Shown here one piece after another: positions 45,950 through 55,683 of a stretch of DNA of 64,000 nt. This DNA comes from Campylobacter canadensis (GTDB lineage Bacteria > Campylobacterota > Campylobacteria > Campylobacterales > Campylobacteraceae). The stretch is taken from positions 62,001-126,000 of the forward strand of contig NZ_CP035946.1 in assembly GCF_013177655.1 (NCBI RefSeq), given 5' to 3'. How positions within the stretch are numbered: position 1 is the stretch's first letter; each line of letters starts with the position of its first letter. The notes below the pieces were generated by a model. It was not told the origin of the DNA. It ran no database searches and saw nothing but the letters and a program-made list of their open reading frames with translations. The position numbers and the translations under genes were made by a program.

Positions 45950-46426
45950 TTACATACCTAAATCACTGCAAGGTAGTTTTTTTGTATCTGCTGAAGTACT
46001 ATCGCATTTAAATTCCCCAGTATTTGGCTCATACGAAAAAGCATAATATTTATCACTATTATTTTTAGGAAAAAAAACATATTTCTTTGGATCATCCTTA
46101 TAACTATCCCAACCAACATGCTTACCATTTCTTGGTACAGAAGGCGTTTGTAAGATATTTTCAAATAAAGGCTTACTTCCAGGGCAACCTGTATATGAGC
46201 CTACTTTTTTGCAAAGTCTATCAGGATATTTTTTTACACCATTGTCAATATATTCACTAGCAGCGTAAGCTTCTATACCTTTTTTTATTTCTTGGATTGT
46301 GTTTAATAATTGAGCTTTTACAGCATCATCTTTGGTTACAAAAAGTTTTGGAGCAGCAACACTTGCTAAAATTCCTATAATTACAATTACAAAAATTAGC
46401 TCCATCATAGAATAAGCTTTTTTCAT
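45950..46426 (-). CDS. Type II/IV prepilin-like protein (pseudopilin) 1
   Basis: The 158-residue protein begins MKKAYSMMELIFVIVIIGIL, again a clear prepilin signal with Glu at +5. Its soluble domain has a CKKVGSYTGC loop and a late FKCDSTSADTKKLPC pair, like the family's disulfide loops. Closely similar signal regions in three successive genes suggest duplication followed by divergence. It lies 4 bases after the ZapA-like gene. Confidence 0.82.
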   Translation of the reverse strand: MKKAYSMMELIFVIVIIGILASVAAPKLFVTKDDAVKAQLLNTIQEIKKGIEAYAASEYIDNGVKKYPDRLCKKVGSYTGCPGSKPLFENILQTPSVPRNGKHVGWDSYKDDPKKYVFFPKNNSDKYYAFSYEPNTGEFKCDSTSADTKKLPCSDLGM

Positions 46427-46430
46427 TTTT

Positions 46431-46691
46431 TCACCTTAATTGTTCTATTATTTTGTTTATATCCTCTTCTAATTTTTGTATTTTATCAGTTAAAAGCTTA
46501 TTTTCTTCTTTAATTTGCTCATATGAATAAAACAAAGCTAGATAATCTTTTATAAAATCATCAATTTTAATCGTGCTTACATCTTTGCTAATAAGCTCAT
46601 CAAGTCTAGCTTTGATTTTATAGCTTCTATCGTCGTTTGGTATTTTAGCGCTATATTTTCTAGCGCCTAAAGAAATGTCAATTTGTTTCAA
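46431..46691 (-). CDS. ZapA-like small coiled-coil protein
   Basis: The 86-residue protein opens with IDISLGARKYSAKIPNDDRSYK, resembling the ZapA N-terminal strand pair and the charged ARLDELI helix. A long coiled coil follows (about 50-86). ZapA bundles FtsZ filaments at the division site. The match is by pattern, not certainty. It overlaps the upstream coiled-coil gene by 14 bases. Confidence 0.55.
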   Translation of the reverse strand: MKQIDISLGARKYSAKIPNDDRSYKIKARLDELISKDVSTIKIDDFIKDYLALFYSYEQIKEENKLLTDKIQKLEEDINKIIEQLR

Positions 46692-46905
46692 AAACTTGCT
46701 CTAATGATTTTTCTATATCTTCTAAAACTAATTGTTTTTCTAAAACTTCATTTTCTAATTTTTCAATTTCTATTTTTTGCTCACTTGCAAGAGCCTTTGC
46801 TTGAATTAATTCATTTCTTAAATTTTCGTTTTCTGCTTTAAGATTATTGTATTTTGCTATTAAATCAGCAATTTTTGTACTTAGTGTTGATGTGATTTCG
46901 TTCAT
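46678..46905 (-). CDS. Small coiled-coil protein (ZapB-like layout)
   Basis: The 75-residue protein is a single long coiled coil: heptad-like LIAKYNNLKAENENLRNELI, and on to KLENEVLEKQLVLEDIEKS. No other motif is present. Its size and position in front of a ZapA-like gene suggest a division-associated scaffold such as ZapB, but coiled coils carry little family information. It is divergent from uvrB with 85 bases between them, which holds both promoters. Confidence 0.5.
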   Translation of the reverse strand: MNEITSTLSTKIADLIAKYNNLKAENENLRNELIQAKALASEQKIEIEKLENEVLEKQLVLEDIEKSLEQVFETN

Positions 46906-46990
46906 AATATTTCCTTAGATGTTTAACCTTAATTAAAATTAAAAAAGCACAATTTTAGTAAGTAATAGTAAATATGTTAAGGAAAAAATA

Positions 46991-48949
46991 ATGTTTGAAT
47001 TAAAAAGCAATTTCACTCCATCGCCAGACCAAGCTCAAGCAATAAAAAAGATTGTTCAAGGTGTTAAAAATAATAAAAAATATCAAACCCTTTTAGGCGT
47101 AACAGGAAGTGGAAAAACTTTTACAATGGCAAATGTAATAAAAGAACTTAATATGCCAACTTTAATTATGAGCCACAACAAAAGCTTATGCGCTCAACTC
47201 TACAGTGAATTTAAGGGCTTTTTTGCAAATAATCATGTAGAGTATTTTATATCTTATTATGATTATTATCAGCCAGAAGCTTATATCCCAAGAACTGACA
47301 CCTTTATTGAAAAAGATTCAAGTGTAAATGTAGATTTAGAAAGATTAAGGCTTAGTGCAAGTGCGTCTTTATTATCTTTTGATGATTGTGTTTGTATTGC
47401 TTCTGTGTCTGCAAATTACGGACTTGGTAACCCTGCTGAATATATTGGAATGGTGGAATATTTTGAGCTTGGAAAAACATATAATCAAAGAGATTTGTTG
47501 CTACATTTAGTAGCAATGGGATACACAAGAAACGATAATTTTTTTGATAGGGGTAATTTTAGAGTAAATGGCGATGTAGTTGATATTTTTCCTGCTTATT
47601 TTGAAGATGATGCAATTAGGCTAGAATTTTTTGATGATGAGCTTGAGAGAATGTACTCATTTAATAGTTTTGATGGAAAAAAAATTAAAGAATTTAACAG
47701 TTTTACCTTGTACGCTACAAGCCAATTTTTAGTAGCTAAAGATACCTTAAATGAAGCTTGTATAAAAATTGAAAAAGAGCTAGAGCAAAGGTTAAAATTC
47801 TTTAACGATAACAATAAATTACTTGAAGCACAGCGTTTAGAACAAAGGGTTGAGTTTGATTTAGAAATGCTAAGAGCTACTGGAATGTGCAAGGGTATTG
47901 AAAATTATTCAAGGCATTTAAGCGGCTTAGAAGAAGGGCAAACTCCTTATACGCTTTTTGATTATTATGCTATTAAAAATAAACCATTTTTAGTAATTGT
48001 AGATGAAAGCCATGTTAGCTTACCGCAGTTTCGTGGAATGTTTGCAGGAGATAGGGCTAGAAAAGAAGTTTTAGTTGAATATGGTTTTCGCTTACCAAGT
48101 GCTTTAGATAATCGTCCTTTAAAATTTGATGAATTTATTGAAAAAAATTGCTTTTTTTTATTTGTATCCGCAACACCTGCGCCGCTTGAATTAGAGCTTA
48201 GTAAAGACTGCGTTTATGAGCAAATTATGAGACCTACTGGTTTATTAGACCCAAAAATAGAAGTAATTGATAGTAAAAATCAAATTGAACATTTATACGA
48301 TGAGATAAAAAAGGTCGTAGCTAAAGATGAAAGAGTTTTGATTACGACTTTAACAAAAAAAATGGCACAAGATTTGCAAAGTTATTATTTAGACTTAGGA
48401 ATTAAGTGTAAATATATGCATTCTGATATTGACGCTATTGAAAGAAACGAGCTTATTAGGGGTTTAAGAAGTAAAGATTATGATGTTTTAATAGGAATAA
48501 ATCTTTTAAGAGAAGGGCTTGATTTACCTGAAGTAAGTTTAATTGCTATTTTAGATGCTGATAAAGAAGGTTTTTTACGCTCAAGCACAAGTTTAATCCA
48601 AACAGCAGGAAGAGCAGCTAGAAATGTAAATGGCAGGGTTATTTTTTATGCACAAAAAATTACAAAATCAATGCAAGAGACAATAGATATTACAAATATG
48701 CGTAGAAAAAAACAAGAAGAATATAATAAAAAGCACAATATTACTCCAAAAAGTGTTGAAAGAAGACTAGAAAATACTTTAAAACAAGAGCAGTATCAAA
48801 TGCCAAAAAAAGTAGAAAAAATGCCAGCTAAAGAAAGAGCAAAATTAGTTGATGAATTAACAAAAAAAATGAAAGCAGCAGCAAAAGAGCTTGATTTTGA
48901 ACAAGCAGCTTATTTTAGAGACGAGATAAAAAAATTAAAAAAGATTTAG
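46991..48949 (+). CDS. uvrB: Excinuclease ABC subunit B
   Basis: The 652-residue helicase-like protein has Walker [13 protein letters not shown] near residue 38, the beta-hairpin [12 protein letters not shown] that clamps DNA, the DESHV box, and helicase motif VI in [10 protein letters not shown]-terminal UVR motif ([17 protein letters not shown]) binds UvrC. It verifies damage passed on by UvrA. It begins a plus-strand run with hemD and lpxB. Confidence 0.98.
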   Translation: MFELKSNFTPSPDQAQAIKKIVQGVKNNKKYQTLLGVTGSGKTFTMANVIKELNMPTLIMSHNKSLCAQLYSEFKGFFANNHVEYFISYYDYYQPEAYIPRTDTFIEKDSSVNVDLERLRLSASASLLSFDDCVCIASVSANYGLGNPAEYIGMVEYFELGKTYNQRDLLLHLVAMGYTRNDNFFDRGNFRVNGDVVDIFPAYFEDDAIRLEFFDDELERMYSFNSFDGKKIKEFNSFTLYATSQFLVAKDTLNEACIKIEKELEQRLKFFNDNNKLLEAQRLEQRVEFDLEMLRATGMCKGIENYSRHLSGLEEGQTPYTLFDYYAIKNKPFLVIVDESHVSLPQFRGMFAGDRARKEVLVEYGFRLPSALDNRPLKFDEFIEKNCFFLFVSATPAPLELELSKDCVYEQIMRPTGLLDPKIEVIDSKNQIEHLYDEIKKVVAKDERVLITTLTKKMAQDLQSYYLDLGIKCKYMHSDIDAIERNELIRGLRSKDYDVLIGINLLREGLDLPEVSLIAILDADKEGFLRSSTSLIQTAGRAARNVNGRVIFYAQKITKSMQETIDITNMRRKKQEEYNKKHNITPKSVERRLENTLKQEQYQMPKKVEKMPAKERAKLVDELTKKMKAAAKELDFEQAAYFRDEIKKLKKI

Positions 48950-48956
48950 GATAAAA

Positions 48957-49592
48957 ATGATTTATTTAGTAGGTTTAAAGCAAGATAAAAATATAGCACA
49001 AATTGTTGTAAATAAGATATTTTATAATACTTTTAGTGTTGATTTTTCTAAATATAATTCAGTAATTATCACTAGCAAAAATGCCGTAAAAGCATTAGAA
49101 TTTAATAAAATAAAAATAGCAAAACACATAAAAATTTTTAGCATAGGTTTAAGTACTACAAAGTATTTAAATGAGCTTTCATATAATGTGTTTTATACAG
49201 GTTGCAGCGGACATTCAAGCGAATTTAAATATGAAATCTTAGACAAATTAGAAAGTAAGGTTTTATATTTAAAAGCAAAGGAGATTAAATCAAATTTAGA
49301 TGAGTTTTTGCTTTCAAAAAACATTGATATTGAGATTATTAACGCTTATAAAAATATTGATTGCGAGTGTGAATTTAAGATTAATAAAGATGATATTTTA
49401 ATTTTTTTAGCACCAAGTAGCGTAAGGTCGTTTTTTTGCAAAAACAAGGCTATAATTGCTGATGAGCAAAGACTTATTTGTATTGGAAGAAGTACAGAAG
49501 ATGAGCTTAAAAAATACACAAAAAATAAAATTTATATCCCGCAATATCCTAATATTGATGAGTGTATAAAATTAGCAAAGGAAATGAAGTGA
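48957..49592 (+). CDS. hemD: Uroporphyrinogen-III synthase
   Basis: The 211-residue protein has the weakly conserved HemD fold: the early YLVGLKQD strand, SVIITSKNAVKALEF, and the second-lobe IFLAPSSVRSFF and ICIGRSTEDELKK segments. The serine/threonine in the last part is typical. HemD cyclises and inverts ring D of the linear tetrapyrrole in haem synthesis. It starts 7 bases after uvrB and overlaps the lpxB start. Confidence 0.85.
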   Translation: MIYLVGLKQDKNIAQIVVNKIFYNTFSVDFSKYNSVIITSKNAVKALEFNKIKIAKHIKIFSIGLSTTKYLNELSYNVFYTGCSGHSSEFKYEILDKLESKVLYLKAKEIKSNLDEFLLSKNIDIEIINAYKNIDCECEFKINKDDILIFLAPSSVRSFFCKNKAIIADEQRLICIGRSTEDELKKYTKNKIYIPQYPNIDECIKLAKEMK

Positions 49593-50632
49593 AATTATTA
49601 GCAATTGCTTTAGAAAATTCAGCAAATGACCATTTAAAACATATTTTAGATGGTTTAAATAATCTTAGTTTATATGGGATTTTTGATAAAAATATAAATG
49701 TGCAAAATAAGAATAATTATTGTGATTTTAGCGAATTTAACGCTATGGGTTTTGTGCAAATTCTACCATTAATTTTAAAGGCAAAAAGAGCGATTAAAGA
49801 TTTATGTAATATTGCTTTAAAAGAAAATATTGATAAGATTTTATTAATTGATAGCCCAGCTTTTAATATCCCTTTTGCAAAGGAGTTAAGAAAGCAGGGC
49901 TTTAAAGGAAAAATAATTTATTTTATCTTGCCGCAAGTTTGGGCTTGGAAAGAAGGAAGAATAAAGGTTGTTGAAGCTTTATGCGATGAATTAATAGGCA
50001 TTTTACCTTTTGAAAAAAATTATTTTAAAAACTCGCATTATTTTGGAAACCCAAGCTTTAATGCTTTAAAATCTTATTTTAAAAATGATGTAAATTCTAA
50101 AAAACAAATAGCCTTTTTAGCAGGTTCAAGAAAGAGCGAAATTAAGGCTTTAATGCCTATTTTTAGACAATTAAGAAAAAGATTTAGCGATTATGAATGT
50201 ATTCTTTGTGTGCCTAGCTTTTTAAAAGATAGCTTAGATTATTATGGCGATATAAGTGAGTTTAAGATTAGTTTTGATACATTAGGTGTTTTAAAAGAAT
50301 GCGAGTTTGCTTATATTTGTTCAGGTACAGCATCTTTACAGGCTGGTTTAATTGGAACTTGCTTTTGTTTATGTTATAAGGCTAAAATAATAGATTATCT
50401 CATTGCAAAAAATCTTGTGAAAATTAAGTACATTGGTTTATGTAATATTATTTTTGATAAAACAAACAATAAAATATTTCACAAAGAATTTATACAAAAT
50501 TTTGATATTGATGAAATGTATAAAGAATTTATGCAAAGAAATAAAGAAGAATTTTTAGAAAAATCAAAACTTTTAAGAGAGCTTTTAAGCGGAGATTTTT
50601 CAAAGCAAATACAGCAAATTATCAAGGAGTGA
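49589..50632 (+). CDS. lpxB: Lipid A disaccharide synthase
   Basis: The start is taken as GTG 49589, overlapping the hemD stop (GTGA) with AAAGGA seven bases ahead; an upstream in-frame GTG at 49562 is less likely. The 347-residue GT19 glycosyltransferase couples UDP-diacylglucosamine to lipid X. Motifs are IDSPAFNIPFAKELRKQG, LPQVWAWKEGR, FLAGSRKSEIKAL and the C-terminal CSGTASLQAGLIGT. It acts at the inner face of the cytoplasmic membrane. Confidence 0.94.
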   Translation: MKLLAIALENSANDHLKHILDGLNNLSLYGIFDKNINVQNKNNYCDFSEFNAMGFVQILPLILKAKRAIKDLCNIALKENIDKILLIDSPAFNIPFAKELRKQGFKGKIIYFILPQVWAWKEGRIKVVEALCDELIGILPFEKNYFKNSHYFGNPSFNALKSYFKNDVNSKKQIAFLAGSRKSEIKALMPIFRQLRKRFSDYECILCVPSFLKDSLDYYGDISEFKISFDTLGVLKECEFAYICSGTASLQAGLIGTCFCLCYKAKIIDYLIAKNLVKIKYIGLCNIIFDKTNNKIFHKEFIQNFDIDEMYKEFMQRNKEEFLEKSKLLRELLSGDFSKQIQQIIKE

Positions 50633-50634
50633 AA

Positions 50635-51117
50635 ATGCAGATTTTAATGACAAATGCAGGTTATGAAAAATTATACAAAGAGCTTGAGAATTTAAAGATG
50701 GTTGAGCGTCCAAATGTTGTAAAAGAAATAGATATCGCAAGGTCTCACGGAGATTTAAAAGAAAACGCTGAATACCACGCAGCAAGAGAAAGACAAAGTT
50801 TTATAGAAGGAAAAATAGCAGAATTAAGCGATATTTTAGCAAAGGCACAAATTGTTAATCCTGCAGAATTTAATCATGATAAAGTGCGTTTTGGAAGTAC
50901 GGTAACCTTGCTTGATTTAGATAGCGATGAAGAAAAAACTTTAAGTGTTGTTGGTGCTTATGAAGGCGATTTAGAAAAGGGTTATATTAGTATAAATTCT
51001 CCAATTGCAAAAGCGATGCTAGGTAAAGAAGAAGGCGATGAAATAGAAGTAAATTTACCTAAAGGCAAAGCAAGTTATGAGATTTTAAGTGTAAGTTATA
51101 AAGAATTAAAATTTTAA
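50635..51117 (+). CDS. greA: Transcription elongation factor GreA
   Basis: The start is set at ATG 50635, 6 bases after an AAGGAG site that overlaps the lpxB stop; an earlier GTG at 50629 lies inside that site. The protein of 160 residues has the N-terminal coiled coil with DIARSHGDLKENAEYHAARERQ and the C-terminal IAKAMLGKEEGDEIEV. It rescues backtracked RNA polymerase. It shares its final base region with the start of the next gene (ATG 51117). Confidence 0.96.
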   Translation: MQILMTNAGYEKLYKELENLKMVERPNVVKEIDIARSHGDLKENAEYHAARERQSFIEGKIAELSDILAKAQIVNPAEFNHDKVRFGSTVTLLDLDSDEEKTLSVVGAYEGDLEKGYISINSPIAKAMLGKEEGDEIEVNLPKGKASYEILSVSYKELKF

Positions 51118-51845
51118 TGCTTGAGATAAAAAACGGAGCAATTTTTGTAGCTGATGTGCATTGTATGCCAGAAGATAGCAGCTTTTATGAATTTTTAGAC
51201 GCAATTTTGTGTGAAAAAATAAAATGCAATCAGCTAATTTTACTAGGAGATATTTTTGCACTTTTAATAGGCAAAATCCCTAAAAGTATTCAAGATAATA
51301 AAAAAGTAATTGATAAGATTAACGAACTTGCTAATAAAATAGAGCTTATTTATTTTGCAGGAAATCATGATTTTTATTTAGACAATATTTTTACAAATGT
51401 GAAAATATATAAAAGAGAAGTGGTTTTTGCAAGACATAATAATAAAATTTTATGCCTTGCGCACGGAGATATTTTTCTACCAAAATTTACTCAATTTGCA
51501 CTTAATTTACTTCAAAATAACTTTATTTTAACATTTTTATGCCTTTTAAACACTTTATGTTTTAATTTAATTTATAAAAAGATTTGCAATAGACAAAAGG
51601 TAAAAATACTTTATAAAAAGCTAGAAAATTTTAAAGAAATAGTAAGCAAGAGAATGCAAAGCTATAAGGCATTTTTAGAAAAAAATGACCTAAAAATAGA
51701 TATGATTATTGAAGGGCATTTTCATCAGGGTAAATCTTATAAATTTGATAATGTAGATTATTTTAATTTAGATGCTTTTGCAAACGACCGAAGTTTTTTT
51801 ATACTAGAATATGCAGAACTTAAAAAGCAATGCTTTAAAAAATAA
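51117..51845 (+). CDS. Metallophosphoesterase, probable UDP-2,3-diacylglucosamine hydrolase
   Basis: The 242-residue calcineurin-type phosphoesterase has the metal motifs VADVHCMPED, LLGDIFAL, FAGNHDFYL, AHGDIF and EGHFHQGKS. This is the LpxH layout, and the gene lies two genes after lpxB, so hydrolysis of UDP-2,3-diacylglucosamine to lipid X is likely. In Campylobacterota the LpxH step has also been assigned to an enzyme named LpxJ, so the exact family name is left open. Confidence 0.75.
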   Translation: MLEIKNGAIFVADVHCMPEDSSFYEFLDAILCEKIKCNQLILLGDIFALLIGKIPKSIQDNKKVIDKINELANKIELIYFAGNHDFYLDNIFTNVKIYKREVVFARHNNKILCLAHGDIFLPKFTQFALNLLQNNFILTFLCLLNTLCFNLIYKKICNRQKVKILYKKLENFKEIVSKRMQSYKAFLEKNDLKIDMIIEGHFHQGKSYKFDNVDYFNLDAFANDRSFFILEYAELKKQCFKK

Positions 51846-51854
51846 GGAGTAAAA

Positions 51855-52799
51855 ATGGCTGAAGATAAGATATTAAAAGCTGACTCTAACGAAATGGAGC
51901 TTGTAGATTTTCGTATTTATAAGCAAGGTATGAATAAAGTTTATGAAGGGATTTACGGCGTAAATGTTGCTAAGGTAAAAGAAATTATTAAAATCCCAGC
52001 ATTAACCGAATTACCAGGCGTTCCTGAATATATTGAAGGAGTGTTTGATTTGCGTGGAGTTGTGATACCAGTAATTAATCTTGCAAAATGGATGAATATT
52101 ATTGAACCAAAGGATATGGTTTTAAAACCAAGAATTATTATTGCTGAATTCTCAAATATTATGATTGGTTTTATTGTTCATGAAGCAAAAAGAATTAGAA
52201 GAATAAATGCAAGTGCAATTAGGGGTTCTGATTTTTCTACAAACACTGGCGGTTTTGATAAAAGCCAAATCACAGGAATAGCTAAAATTGAAAACGATGA
52301 AGTTTTATTAATTTTAGATTTAGAAAGAATAGTTGAAGAGCTTGGAATTTATTCTCCAAAAATTGATATTGAAGAAAAAGAAATTAAAAAAATGACAGGA
52401 ACAGCAGTTGTAGTTGACGATAGCTCTACTGCTAGAAAATTAGTTCATGATGCTTTAGCTAAAATGGGATTTAAAGTAATTGAGGCTAAAGATGGAGTTG
52501 ATGGGCTTAATAAAATGAATGAATTATATGCTTTATATGATAAAGATATCGCATCTCAAGTTAAGGTTATCATAAGCGATGTTGAAATGCCGCAAATGGA
52601 CGGATTTCATTTTGCTGCAAAATTAAAAGAAGATGGTAGATTTAAAGGAATTCCAATTATATTTAACTCTTCTTTAAGTAATGAATTTTCAGCAGTTAAA
52701 AGTAAAGATGTTGGCGGAGACGCATTTTTAACTAAATTTGATGCAAATGTATTTTATAAAGAAGTTTCAAAAATTATTGAATCTTATATTAATAAGTAA
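51855..52799 (+). CDS. cheV: Chemotaxis coupling protein CheV
   Basis: The 314-residue protein has an N-terminal CheW-like domain (about 10-170; EIIKIPALTELPGVPEYIEGVFDLRG) and a C-terminal receiver domain (about 185-312) with VVVDDSSTARK, the phospho-acceptor in IISDVEMPQMDG and a conserved Lys in LTKF. CheV couples receptors to CheA and buffers phosphoryl flow. It heads the cheV-cheA-cheW unit. Confidence 0.95.
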   Translation: MAEDKILKADSNEMELVDFRIYKQGMNKVYEGIYGVNVAKVKEIIKIPALTELPGVPEYIEGVFDLRGVVIPVINLAKWMNIIEPKDMVLKPRIIIAEFSNIMIGFIVHEAKRIRRINASAIRGSDFSTNTGGFDKSQITGIAKIENDEVLLILDLERIVEELGIYSPKIDIEEKEIKKMTGTAVVVDDSSTARKLVHDALAKMGFKVIEAKDGVDGLNKMNELYALYDKDIASQVKVIISDVEMPQMDGFHFAAKLKEDGRFKGIPIIFNSSLSNEFSAVKSKDVGGDAFLTKFDANVFYKEVSKIIESYINK

Positions 52800-52808
52800 G
52801 GAGCGAAA

Positions 52809-55178
52809 ATGGAAGATATGCAAGAGATATTAGAAGACTTTTTAGTAGAAGCCTTTGAATTAATTGAACAAATAGACCACGATTTGGTTGAACTTGAAAG
52901 TAATCCAGAAGATTTAGAGTTGCTAAACCGCATTTTCCGTGTTGCTCATACCGTAAAGGGTTCATCAAGCTTTTTGAATTTTGATGTTTTAACAAAATTG
53001 ACACATCATATGGAAGATGTATTAAATAAGGCAAGACACGGCGAATTAGTAATTAGCCCTGATATTATGGATGTAGTTTTAGAATCTATTGATATGATGA
53101 AAGATTTATTACATAGCATAAAAGATAATGGCAATGATACAGCTATAAATATGGATATTGAGCCTATTTGTGCAAGACTTACTGCTATTAGCGAAGGTAA
53201 AGAAGTTGCTAGTGTTGAAGTTGAAGATAAAAAAGATATTGAGCAAAAAATTGAAGAATTAGTAGCTCAAGATAGCGACGCAAATGATAGTAATGAAGAA
53301 GTTGATGTGAATTCTTTAAGTGCTGATGAGGTTGAAGCTGAGATTGAAAGATTATTAAAGCAAAGAAAAGCAGAAGACAAAGCAAGAAGAGAGCAAAAAA
53401 AGAACGAAGCTCCAGCAGCACAAAAAGAAAGCACTCCAGCAAGTACCCCAGCAAGCACTCCAGCGCCAAAGGCGGCTAGTGCAAGTTCTGTAAGTGCTAA
53501 AAAAGAAAGCAATTCTAAAACTCAAGCTCCAGCAGCACAAGATAAAGGCGCTTCAAATATGGACCAAACAATTCGTGTTGAAGTAAAAAGACTTGATAAT
53601 TTAATGAATTTAATTGGAGAGCTAGTTTTAGGTAAAAATAGACTTTTAAAGATTTATGATGATGTGGAAGAAAGATATGAAGGTGAAAAATTCATAGAAG
53701 AATTAAACCAAGTAGTAAATCAATTAAGTGTAGTTACAACTGATATTCAATTAGCTGTAATGAAGACAAGAATGCAACCTATTGCTAAAGTATTTAACAA
53801 ATTCCCAAGAGTTGTTAGAGATTTAAGCCGTGAATTAGGCAAGCAAATGGAGCTTGAATTAGAAGGTGAAGAAACAGAATTAGATAAATCAATTGTAGAA
53901 GAAATAGGCGACCCTATTATGCATATGATTAGAAATTCTTGCGACCACGGTGTTGAAGATACTCAAACTCGTATTGCCGCAGGTAAGCCAGAAAAAGGAA
54001 CAGTGCAGTTAAAAGCATACAATGAAGGTAATCATATTGTTATTGAAATTGCTGATGATGGTAAAGGGCTTGACCCTGATGCTTTAAAATCTAAAGCAAT
54101 TGAAAAAGGTGTAATTACTGAAAGAGAAGCAGATAATATGAGCGATAAAGAAGCTTATACGCTTATTTTTAAACCAGGTTTTTCAACTGCTGCAAAGGTT
54201 ACAAATGTTAGCGGTCGTGGTGTTGGAATGGATGTTGTTAAAACAAATATTGATAAGCTAAACGGGCTTATTGAAGTTGATAGTGAGCTTGGAAAAGGAA
54301 CTGTAATTAAGTTAAAAATTCCATTAACTCTAGCAATTATTCAATCACTACTTGTAAAAACTCAAGAAGAATTTTATGCAATCCCACTTGCTAGTGTTCT
54401 TGAAACGGTTAGAGTTGCTATTGATGATATTTACACAATTGAAGGTAAAAATGTATTAAGACTTAGAGATGAGGTATTGTCTTTAGTAAGACTTAGCGAC
54501 TTATTTGGGGTTAAACAAGTATTGGAAAATAGCGACCAAGCTTATGTAGTTGTTGTTGGTGCAGGAGCTAGTAAATTAGGTGTAATTGTTGATACTTTAA
54601 TAGGTCAAGAAGAAGTAGTTATTAAGTCAATGGGTTATTACTTACAAAATATCACAGGTATTGCGGGTTCTACAATTCGTGGCGATGGTAAGGTTACTTT
54701 AATTGTTGATGTTGGCGCTATGATGGATATGGCAAAAGATGTTAAAGTAGATATTAAAGCTAGTGAAAATTCTCAAGAAAAACGCAAGAAAGAAAAGCCA
54801 AGCGATTATAATGTGCTTGTGGTTGATGACTCACAAATTGATAGAAATATTATGAAAAAGTCTCTTGAGCCGCTAGGAATTCATACTATTGAAGCTAGTA
54901 ATGGTGTAGAAGCTTTAGGCATTGTAAAAAGTGGAGAGCATGCAATTGATGCAATGCTAATTGATATTGAAATGCCAAGAATGGATGGATATACCTTAGC
55001 AGGAGAAATTAGAAAGTACGCTAAATATAGAAATCTACCACTAATTGCTGTTACAAGTAGAACAAGCAAGAGCGATAGATTAAGAGGTGTTGAAGTTGGA
55101 ATGACTGAGTATATTACTAAGCCTTATTCTGCTGAATACTTAGAAAGTGTAGTAAGAAAGAATTTAAAATTAGGATAA
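52809..55178 (+). CDS. cheA: Chemotaxis histidine kinase CheA with receiver domain
   Basis: The 789-residue protein has an N-terminal HPt domain with His47 in RVAHTVKGSSSF and a low-complexity Ala/Pro/Ser/Thr linker (about 200-250). Then come the dimerisation helices, a HATPase domain (NSCDHGVED, DDGKGLD, GRGVGMDVV), a CheW-like P5 domain and a C-terminal receiver (VVDDSQIDRN, IDIEMPRMDG, KPY). The fused receiver is normal in Campylobacterota and acts as a phosphate sink. The linker carries short repeats and could vary in length. Confidence 0.97.
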   Translation: MEDMQEILEDFLVEAFELIEQIDHDLVELESNPEDLELLNRIFRVAHTVKGSSSFLNFDVLTKLTHHMEDVLNKARHGELVISPDIMDVVLESIDMMKDLLHSIKDNGNDTAINMDIEPICARLTAISEGKEVASVEVEDKKDIEQKIEELVAQDSDANDSNEEVDVNSLSADEVEAEIERLLKQRKAEDKARREQKKNEAPAAQKESTPASTPASTPAPKAASASSVSAKKESNSKTQAPAAQDKGASNMDQTIRVEVKRLDNLMNLIGELVLGKNRLLKIYDDVEERYEGEKFIEELNQVVNQLSVVTTDIQLAVMKTRMQPIAKVFNKFPRVVRDLSRELGKQMELELEGEETELDKSIVEEIGDPIMHMIRNSCDHGVEDTQTRIAAGKPEKGTVQLKAYNEGNHIVIEIADDGKGLDPDALKSKAIEKGVITEREADNMSDKEAYTLIFKPGFSTAAKVTNVSGRGVGMDVVKTNIDKLNGLIEVDSELGKGTVIKLKIPLTLAIIQSLLVKTQEEFYAIPLASVLETVRVAIDDIYTIEGKNVLRLRDEVLSLVRLSDLFGVKQVLENSDQAYVVVVGAGASKLGVIVDTLIGQEEVVIKSMGYYLQNITGIAGSTIRGDGKVTLIVDVGAMMDMAKDVKVDIKASENSQEKRKKEKPSDYNVLVVDDSQIDRNIMKKSLEPLGIHTIEASNGVEALGIVKSGEHAIDAMLIDIEMPRMDGYTLAGEIRKYAKYRNLPLIAVTSRTSKSDRLRGVEVGMTEYITKPYSAEYLESVVRKNLKLG

Positions 55179-55182
55179 GAAT

Positions 55183-55683
55183 ATGGAAAAGTTAAATCAA
55201 GTTTTAAATAGACAACAAGAGCAAGTTCGCTCAAATAATGCAGCAGAAGTAAAAGACGATGCTATAAGACAATTGGTTGGATTTATGATTGATGAAGAAG
55301 AGTATGCAATTCCAATTTTAAGCATTCAAGAAATAATTAAACCTATTGAATACACTAGGGTTCCTAGTGTTCCTGATTATGTATTAGGTGTATTTAATAT
55401 GCGTGGAAATGTAATACCTTTAATAGATTTAGCTAAGCGTTTTGGTTTAGGCAGCTCTAAACATACAGCGCATACTCGTTATATTGTTTTAAAGGGCGAA
55501 GAAGGTAATATTGGTTTTGTTATTGATAAATTAACAGAAGCAATTAAAATAAAAGAAAGTAATATAGACCAACCACCTGAAACCTTATTAAAAGAAAAGG
55601 GAATGATTGATGGAATTGGTAAGCAAGAAAATAGTATTTTAACTATTTTAAAGGTTGAAGCCTTAATGAAAAGAGATTTTTAA
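55183..55683 (+). CDS. cheW: Chemotaxis adaptor CheW
   Basis: The 166-residue protein is a single CheW domain: QLVGFMIDEEEYAIPILSIQEIIKP, VLGVFNMRGNVIPLIDLAKRFG and GFVIDKLTEAIKI. It links CheA to receptors. It starts four bases after cheA and its stop overlaps the tal start by one base. Confidence 0.95.
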   Translation: MEKLNQVLNRQQEQVRSNNAAEVKDDAIRQLVGFMIDEEEYAIPILSIQEIIKPIEYTRVPSVPDYVLGVFNMRGNVIPLIDLAKRFGLGSSKHTAHTRYIVLKGEEGNIGFVIDKLTEAIKIKESNIDQPPETLLKEKGMIDGIGKQENSILTILKVEALMKRDF

